Shown here: positions 23,414-27,356 of the stretch, piece by piece
Layout: each line of letters opens with the position of its first letter
How positions within the stretch are numbered: position 1 is the first letter of the stretch
NCBI GenBank assembly: GCA_041645075.1
Contig: JBAZQS010000013.1
Coordinates: 1 to 27,356, forward strand
Length of the DNA stretch: 27,356 nucleotides
Origin: JBAZQS01 sp041645075
GTDB taxonomy: Bacteria > Patescibacteriota > Patescibacteriia > 2-01-FULL-39-33
Direction: 5' to 3'
Made by a program: the position numbers and the translations under genes
The notes under the pieces: model-generated
The model's database searches: none
Seen by the model: only the letters and a program-made list of their open reading frames with translations
What the model was told of the DNA's origin: nothing

Positions 23414-23452
23414 GGGCGACCTCCCCGACGTCACATCGGGGCGCTCTAACCA
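23414..23452 (-). repeat. tRNA-Pro-like fragment with palindrome in place of anticodon arm, copy 1
   Basis: GGTTAGAGCG and AGGTCGCCC flank the position of the anticodon arm as in the intact tRNA-Pro (23629-23702). The arm itself is replaced by a 19-nt hairpin (23423-23441, 9+1+9 with one mismatch). The acceptor and T arms are missing, so it cannot be a working tRNA. Confidence 0.75.
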
Positions 23453-23468
23453 TTATAATTATTATTTG

Positions 23469-23501
23469 TTATTTTTCGGGGTGACCCGACTTGAACGGGC
23501 G
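23469..23501 (-). repeat. Duplicated 3' end of tRNA-Pro
   Basis: 33 nt identical to 23622-23654: the T arm, the 3' acceptor strand and 8 nt of downstream flank. Beyond 23501 the similarity stops and a GC-rich hairpin element begins. The offset from the intact gene is 153 nt. Confidence 0.9.
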
Positions 23502-23506
23502 TTCCC

Positions 23507-23572
23507 GGGCAGAGCTGAATGCTCGCACTTGCTCGCATTCATCTACGCTCGCCTGATGGCTCGCTCCTGCCC
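23507..23572 (+). repeat. Composite GC-rich hairpin element, copy 2
   Basis: GGGCAG at one end and CTGCCC at the other, with a GAATGC/GCATTC hairpin and a GGCTCGCT block. The block order is as at 9325-9406. It sits where the tRNA-Pro duplicate breaks off. No gene is seen in 23323-23628. Confidence 0.6.
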
Positions 23573-23628
23573 TCGCCCAAGTCGCGAATTATCAGTGAGC
23601 TATTTTTCTCAAAGACCTTATTTATTTT

Positions 23629-23702
23629 TCGGGGTGACCCGACTTGAACGGGCGACCTCTACGTCCCGAACGTAGCGCTCTAGCCAACTGAGCTACACCC
23701 CG
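23629..23702 (-). tRNA. tRNA-Pro(CGG)
   Basis: Full cloverleaf on the minus strand: acceptor CGGGGTG/CACCCCG, D arm GCTC-AGTTGGCTA-GAGC, anticodon arm CTACG-TTCGGGA-CGTAG (anticodon CGG), variable AGGTC, T arm GCCCG-TTCAAGT-CGGGT, discriminator A. A C1-G72 pair is typical of bacterial tRNA-Pro. No CCA is encoded. The 5' end supplies the stop codon of the upstream GIY-YIG gene. Confidence 0.95.
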
Positions 23703-23965
23703 TCTTTTAATTTTATAATTTTATCTTCTATTATTTTCTCTAAAATATCTCTTCTTTTTAATTTTTTTAATTTATATTCAATTTTCCTAGCAACAGTCAT
23801 ATTGTCATATTCTTGAAAAAATCTTAATTCCCAATGGCCTTTATTTTTAGTGGCAACAACCAAACCAGAATTATGTTGCTCTAATCTTTTGACTGGATTT
23901 TCCGAAGAACCAATATAAAATAATCCTGATTTAATGCTTTGAATTATATAAACAAACCCTTTCAT
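23693..23965 (-). CDS. GIY-YIG nuclease domain protein
   Basis: 90 residues, a stand-alone GIY-YIG nuclease of the UPF0213/YhbQ type: VYIIQSIKSGLFYIGSSENP with the two Tyr motifs (VYI and YIG), Arg in VKRLEQHNSG, and catalytic-type Glu in ARKIEYKLKKLKRRD. The stop codon TAG is nucleotides 8-10 of tRNA-Pro(CGG), so gene and tRNA overlap by 10 nt. The start ATG lies 13 nt downstream of a truncated tRNA-Pro copy. So the gene is framed by tRNA sequence on both sides, which suggests that it moved as, or with, a tRNA-associated element. The substrate is unknown. There is no Shine-Dalgarno sequence. Confidence 0.92.
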   Translation of the reverse strand: MKGFVYIIQSIKSGLFYIGSSENPVKRLEQHNSGLVVATKNKGHWELRFFQEYDNMTVARKIEYKLKKLKRRDILEKIIEDKIIKLKDGV

Positions 23966-23978
23966 ATTTATTTTGGTC

Positions 23979-24032
23979 GGCGACCTCCCCGACGTAACGT
24001 CGGGGCGCTCTAGCCAACTGAGCTACACCCCG
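23979..24032 (-). repeat. tRNA-Pro 5' half with palindrome in place of anticodon arm, copy 2
   Basis: From 24032 downwards it is identical to the intact tRNA-Pro through acceptor strand and D arm to GAGCG. Then comes the hairpin CCCCGACGTTACGTCGGGG (24005-23987) instead of the 17-nt anticodon arm, then AGGTCGCC, after which similarity ends. The T arm and 3' acceptor strand are absent. Confidence 0.88.
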
Positions 24033-24049
24033 TGATTAAAATTTTTTAA

Positions 24050-25606
24050 TTATAGCTGGCAATTCCAATCGCCCATGGCGTTAACAATCTGGTCTATGGT
24101 TACCGCCTTTAATTTAGCCGAAATAATATTGCCCGGATCGCCGGCCTTATCGGGTGCTAAATATTTTATCGGCCCGACCGCCATTTTTGGCCATAAGCCC
24201 ATAAAGTACAAATCCAAATTGGAAAATTTCTTTTTGAGCGAAGTGTTTAATGTGGCGCCGTTGGTAAAAGTGCCATCGCCGTTGTCAATCCAGCCGCCGC
24301 CGCCCACCGGCGAAACAAAATCAACGTATTTACTCCAATGGTCAAAATTTTCACCCGTCAATAAAGCCGTGCTGATGCTCCCGTCCTCGGTTTTAAATCT
24401 GGCGCGGGCGCTAAAGTGATGGAGTATTTCGTGCAAAATATAATTTACGGATTGATTCAATGCGTCCTCATTTTCAATGCTGTATTTATTTAAATTGCCC
24501 ATATTGGCCACGCCTTTCAATTTCCCGCGGCTGCCGAATAAGCGGCTGGCGTCCCTCTCGCCATTACCCGTTCCCGTAAAATTATTAGTAATTTTCAAAT
24601 AATGGGCGACATCGGGCTCATTGGCGATAAAATTATTATATAAAATTATAAAATCAAAAATATCAGGATTTTTGTCATAAAAAATATTAATCGCTTCGTT
24701 GTCAATCTGTTTTTTACCGCTCAGGTCTTTATAAAATAATTTTTCATCCCCGCTTAAAATAATCGCGGGATAATCCACATTGGCCGAAACCAAGCCGCCA
24801 GTCGCCCAGGGAAAATTTTCCGCCAGTCGTTCTTTAATAATTTTAATCTTAGCCATATCCACTGTTGATTGAGCGCCGTCGGTAATAAACAAAAAAGCGA
24901 CTTTGAATTTTTTATTCTCGCAGTCGGCGGTTGAGGTAAGGGGCTCTGCCACCGGATTAAAAATGTTTTGGTCAAAACCGGAAATTTCTTTTTTTCTTTT
25001 ATTAAATTCTATATTGCTGGAAACAATCCCATCTATCTTGAAATTATTTTCCGCCAGGCCCTTTAAATCCTTAAACGGCCAAATTAAATTATTTTTTTTA
25101 TAATAATACTTGCCATCATTGGTTAGTTTATAAACTAAGCCGTCGGGCAATTCCACTAATTCCCTAATGTCTTCGCCTTTTTGATAATCGCCAAATAAAA
25201 CATCGGGTAATTTAATAATCCGCTTTTCCCAGCCCGGGCCATAAATCCCCTTGATGGCTTCCGGACTGGCAAACCGGCGCAGAACCCCGCCCGGCTCTAC
25301 CGCGTATAAATTTATATCCGTCTCAAAAGAAACGATATTGAGGCCGGGGCGGACTGGGATATTTTTGCCCAGCGGATATTGGGCCATTTCCTTGGGCGCC
25401 AACACCTTTATTCCAGAAAAATCTTGATACCAGCTTTTATAGACGCTGGCTATGGGAAAAAGATGGCGGAGATTATTATCCGCTAAATAATAAACCGCCG
25501 GGCTTGATTTTGTTTTAATCAAATTTCCCGCGGCAAAAACAGGCGAGCCGATAATCGTCCCGCCCAAAACGCTTAATATTAAAAATGATAAAAAATTTTT
25601 AAGCAT
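24050..25606 (-). CDS. Secreted protein with tandem CPR-type modules and HExxH metalloprotease-like motif
   Basis: 518 residues. Signal peptide (MLKNFLSFLILSVLGGTIIG to about residue 26), then modules around 36-100 (AVYYLADNNLRHLFPIASVY) and 100-190 (LYAVEPGGVLRRFASPEAIK). These recur in secreted proteins of Parcubacteria-like genomes (from memory). Residues about 232-518 form a domain with HEILHH (392-397), the zinc motif HExxH of metallopeptidases; I cannot fix the third ligand. A low-complexity VGGGGWIDNGDGTF stretch follows. The protein ends abruptly in MGDWNCQL, 17 nt before a tRNA-like fragment, so the C-terminus may have been cut. It follows the glycosyltransferase gene with a 3-nt gap, so they are co-transcribed. 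Confidence 0.85.
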   Translation of the reverse strand: MLKNFLSFLILSVLGGTIIGSPVFAAGNLIKTKSSPAVYYLADNNLRHLFPIASVYKSWYQDFSGIKVLAPKEMAQYPLGKNIPVRPGLNIVSFETDINLYAVEPGGVLRRFASPEAIKGIYGPGWEKRIIKLPDVLFGDYQKGEDIRELVELPDGLVYKLTNDGKYYYKKNNLIWPFKDLKGLAENNFKIDGIVSSNIEFNKRKKEISGFDQNIFNPVAEPLTSTADCENKKFKVAFLFITDGAQSTVDMAKIKIIKERLAENFPWATGGLVSANVDYPAIILSGDEKLFYKDLSGKKQIDNEAINIFYDKNPDIFDFIILYNNFIANEPDVAHYLKITNNFTGTGNGERDASRLFGSRGKLKGVANMGNLNKYSIENEDALNQSVNYILHEILHHFSARARFKTEDGSISTALLTGENFDHWSKYVDFVSPVGGGGWIDNGDGTFTNGATLNTSLKKKFSNLDLYFMGLWPKMAVGPIKYLAPDKAGDPGNIISAKLKAVTIDQIVNAMGDWNCQL

Positions 25607-25609
25607 AAT

Positions 25610-26947
25610 TTAATACTGTAAAACTGTCTGTACCGCCTTGGCCTCCTCGGGTTTTTCAAATACCACTTTTTCAATATTATAAGTCCCATATTTCGGCGCT
25701 TCCATATAGCCCTGCATGGCCGCTTCGGCCAGCCAGCCCGATTTGAGCCAATCAGAAAGCCACTCATTGGCATAGCGCGGATCGTCCTGATTGATGCCCG
25801 CGCCGATGGATTGCAGCCATCTTTGATTGAAAATTTCCTGCGAGCCGATGGGCGGGGCCATAATTATCGGCAAACCCAACCCGCAATAAAAAGACAGCTC
25901 GCTTGGCTTGGTCCATAAAATATCGGTGGTTCTCAACGCCTGATTAAATTTTTTGAAATAATCCATTTTGTTCGGCGAAAAAATAATCTCAATCCCCTGA
26001 TTTAATTTTTTTGATAATCGGTGGACTCGGATCGCCTCTTTAAAATATTTATTAATCTCTAAATGAATGCCCGCGACTAAATTTATCCTCACCTTGCCGG
26101 CCAAAATCTCTTTTTTCAGACCGCCGATAATGGTCGCGCCCAGCTCTCTCTGCGCGCCCGCCCCGCCCACGACAAAAGTAATGGTTAACGGCCTGGTCGG
26201 CGTCATTTTTAAATCCCGACCCAAAAACGAGAGCAAAGTTTTTCTATATTGAGAAATATAAATTTTATCCGGATCCAAATTGATCAGCCGTTTGCCCAAA
26301 TCTTGCTTTAAGATATTCAAATTTTCACCGACATTTTCTGCGGGCAGGGGAAAACCGGTTAAAAATATTTTATTCGGCCTCACGCCATATAGTTTCAATC
26401 TTTCCACCACCCTTTTGCACGGCGCTAAATAATTAATCCGGCTGCAGTGGGGATTGAGCGGCGCCCAAGTCCGGCTGATATCGGCATCGCAAATAACGCA
26501 ATAAATTTCCCCCGGATAATTATAATATTCCGCCATCATGGCCGTAATAAAAAACGTGGTGACTAGGGGTAAATTTTCCTTGGCCAATTTTATCATTAAA
26601 TGCCTGCCCCAATTATTATTTTCCAGTAATTTATAAACCTCTTTCAATTGGAGGTTGGGTTTGGATAAGTCCCTTTTGGGATAAAAGGCGGGAATGGCCT
26701 GTAACCGGTCAAACAAATCAAAAGCCCTTTCGCCTATAATCGGCACTTTTTTAAAGCGGGAAATAAATTCATAAAAACTTCGGCCGTTCACCCAAAAGCC
26801 CTTATCCGATTCCGGGATGCCGGGATAATTATTGGCAGAAATGACTTTGCCCTTGGCCAAAAAACGCAAGGGATAAGAAGCGCGCTGATGGCCGTAGCCC
26901 ATATCAACCGTAATAACCCAGGCCTTTTTTGGCAATTTGTTTAACAT
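25610..26947 (-). CDS. GT28/MGDG-synthase-like glycosyltransferase
   Basis: 445 residues from ATG at 26947 (an upstream in-frame TTG at 26956 adds three). GT-B fold of the MurG/monogalactosyldiacylglycerol-synthase kind: N-terminal WVITVDMGYGHQRASYPL matches the glycine/His loop of that group. The C-terminal half has FVVGGAGAQRELG and the nucleotide-sugar region KPSELSFYCGLGLPIIMAPP followed by QEIFNQRWL. It probably moves a sugar from a nucleotide donor to a lipid or other envelope acceptor; neither substrate can be told. It is the first gene of a two-gene operon with the secreted protease-like gene. No signal or strong membrane segment, so it is cytosolic or peripheral. Confidence 0.85.
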   Translation of the reverse strand: MLNKLPKKAWVITVDMGYGHQRASYPLRFLAKGKVISANNYPGIPESDKGFWVNGRSFYEFISRFKKVPIIGERAFDLFDRLQAIPAFYPKRDLSKPNLQLKEVYKLLENNNWGRHLMIKLAKENLPLVTTFFITAMMAEYYNYPGEIYCVICDADISRTWAPLNPHCSRINYLAPCKRVVERLKLYGVRPNKIFLTGFPLPAENVGENLNILKQDLGKRLINLDPDKIYISQYRKTLLSFLGRDLKMTPTRPLTITFVVGGAGAQRELGATIIGGLKKEILAGKVRINLVAGIHLEINKYFKEAIRVHRLSKKLNQGIEIIFSPNKMDYFKKFNQALRTTDILWTKPSELSFYCGLGLPIIMAPPIGSQEIFNQRWLQSIGAGINQDDPRYANEWLSDWLKSGWLAEAAMQGYMEAPKYGTYNIEKVVFEKPEEAKAVQTVLQY

Positions 26948-26985
26948 AAATAACAATCCATTAAAACTAAAATTATAATAATACT

Positions 26986-26994
26986 ATTATAACA
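26986..26994 (-). promoter_or_regulatory. Extended -10 promoter of the glycosyltransferase operon
   Basis: TGTTATAAT on the minus strand, about 38 nt upstream of the ATG. A second TATAAT lies at 26972-26977. It directly follows the HU terminator. Confidence 0.6.
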
Positions 26995-26995
26995 T

Positions 26996-27031
26996 AAAAT
27001 CCCATTTCGCCGAATAGCAAAATGGGATTTT
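26996..27031 (-). terminator. Terminator of the HU gene
   Basis: AAAATCCCATTT and AAATGGGATTTT, a perfect 12-bp stem with a 12-nt loop. On the minus strand the stem ends in TTTT. Confidence 0.75.
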
Positions 27032-27036
27032 AAAAC

Positions 27037-27103
27037 TTTACCCTATGGAATAGGACTGTGCCCAAATTTTTGCTTTAGCAAAAACTTTATTCCATAGGGT
27101 AAA
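27037..27103 (-). ncRNA. Structured 3' untranslated region of the HU gene
   Basis: A 16-bp perfect stem (27037-27052 with 27088-27103) encloses a smaller hairpin (TTTTTGC-TTTA-GCAAAAA, 27067-27084). It starts 6 nt after the HU stop and precedes the terminator. It could stabilise the mRNA or be processed to a small RNA. No known family is recognised. Confidence 0.5.
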
Positions 27104-27109
27104 ATGCGA

Positions 27110-27355
27110 TTACAGGATTGCTTCTTTGGCCGCTTTGGAAACGCGGAATTTAACCACGGTCTTAGCCGGAATCTGGATGGTGGCGCCGGTCGCCGGATTG
27201 CGTCCGACTCTCGCCTTGCGAGCAACCTTGACTAACTTGCCCACGCCATGCAAGGTAAATTCGCCGTTCTTCTTCACTTCCGAGTAGGCCAAGCCGACCA
27301 GTTTTTCGACCAAGGCCACCACATCTTTTTTGCTTATTTCGGTGCCTTCCGCTAA
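27110..27355 (-). CDS. HU-family DNA-binding protein, 5'-truncated by window edge
   Basis: Histone-like nucleoid protein; binds and bends DNA as a dimer. The frame is open to the window end, giving 81 residues that start LAEGTEISKKDVVALVEKLV; about ten N-terminal residues are missing. Visible are the helical dimer part (LVEKLVGLAYSEVKKNGEFT), the GVGKLVKVARKARVGRNPAT strand and the DNA-binding arm with GRNPATGATIQIPA (Pro at the arm tip), then VVKFRVSKAAKEAIL. The GTG codons near 27322 are internal. The gene ends before a structured 3' region and a terminator, so it is probably transcribed alone or last. Confidence 0.95.
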   Translation of the reverse strand, partial: LAEGTEISKKDVVALVEKLVGLAYSEVKKNGEFTLHGVGKLVKVARKARVGRNPATGATIQIPAKTVVKFRVSKAAKEAIL

Positions 27356-27356
27356 G

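Noticed and set aside
23412..23675. Plus-strand open frame across the tRNA locus
   Set aside because: It reads the antisense of tRNA-Pro and its duplicate twice (FFGVTRLERA), so it is an artefact of the tRNA repeats.
23979..24032. Second functional tRNA gene
   Set aside because: Only the acceptor 5' strand, D arm and part of the variable loop are present; the loop of the replaced arm would be 9 nt and there is no T arm.

Overview
The window looks like a chromosomal piece of a candidate phyla radiation (Patescibacteria, Parcubacteria-like) genome. This is an inference from several traits: AT-rich, tightly packed genes; GatB with a YqeY-type tail; a stand-alone membrane-anchored ClpC-like AAA domain; a baseplate-J-like membrane protein; a secreted protein with the tandem 'YYL..D.LRHLFP / YAVEPGGVLR' N-terminal modules; small GIY-YIG nucleases beside tRNA genes; few clear Shine-Dalgarno sites; and a tRNA gene without an encoded CCA. 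No rRNA, CRISPR array, prophage or transposase is visible.

Layout. 1-2700 (+): 3' part of thyX, then gatB and a hypothetical gene. 2701-5014 (-): overlapping miaB-miaA. 5015-9650: two paralogous secreted Sel1-repeat proteins (-), each with its own TTGACA promoter, long leader and terminator, separated by GC-rich palindromic repeats. 9651-11909 (-): ClpC-like ATPase, baseplate-J-like membrane protein and a 42-aa membrane peptide that the usual length cut-off would miss. 11953-15423 (-): dnaE. 15700-16134 (+): a small membrane-anchored protein with its own promoter. 16220-19321 (-): five-gene cell-envelope cluster ending in an HtrA/PDZ protein whose catalytic His and Ser are replaced. 19367-21961 (-): rarA, Nudix hydrolase, EF-Tu-domain-II-like protein and queH. 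22116-22568 (+): solitary membrane protein with a near-consensus promoter. 22636-23322 (-): uppS. 23400-24032: tRNA-Pro(CGG), a GIY-YIG nuclease and three tRNA-Pro fragments. 24050-26947 (-): GT28-like glycosyltransferase and secreted metalloprotease-like protein. 27110-27356 (-): 3' part of an HU gene with a structured 3' region.

The most striking signal is a set of short GC-rich palindromic elements that sit inside genes without breaking the reading frame. A copy of an intergenic repeat adds about 22 residues to MiaA. A 30-nt near-palindrome splits a conserved RarA motif exactly. A perfect 30-bp palindrome encodes residues 8-17 of MiaB. A perfect 28-bp palindrome lies in the gene after gatB. 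A related-looking palindrome replaces the anticodon arm in two tRNA-Pro fragments. This resembles the Rickettsia palindromic elements, here in an apparently unrelated lineage, and is the best candidate for an undescribed system. A second theme is informational and tRNA-modification genes (gatB, miaA, miaB, queH, tRNA-Pro, dnaE, rarA) interleaved with envelope and secreted proteins of unknown role.
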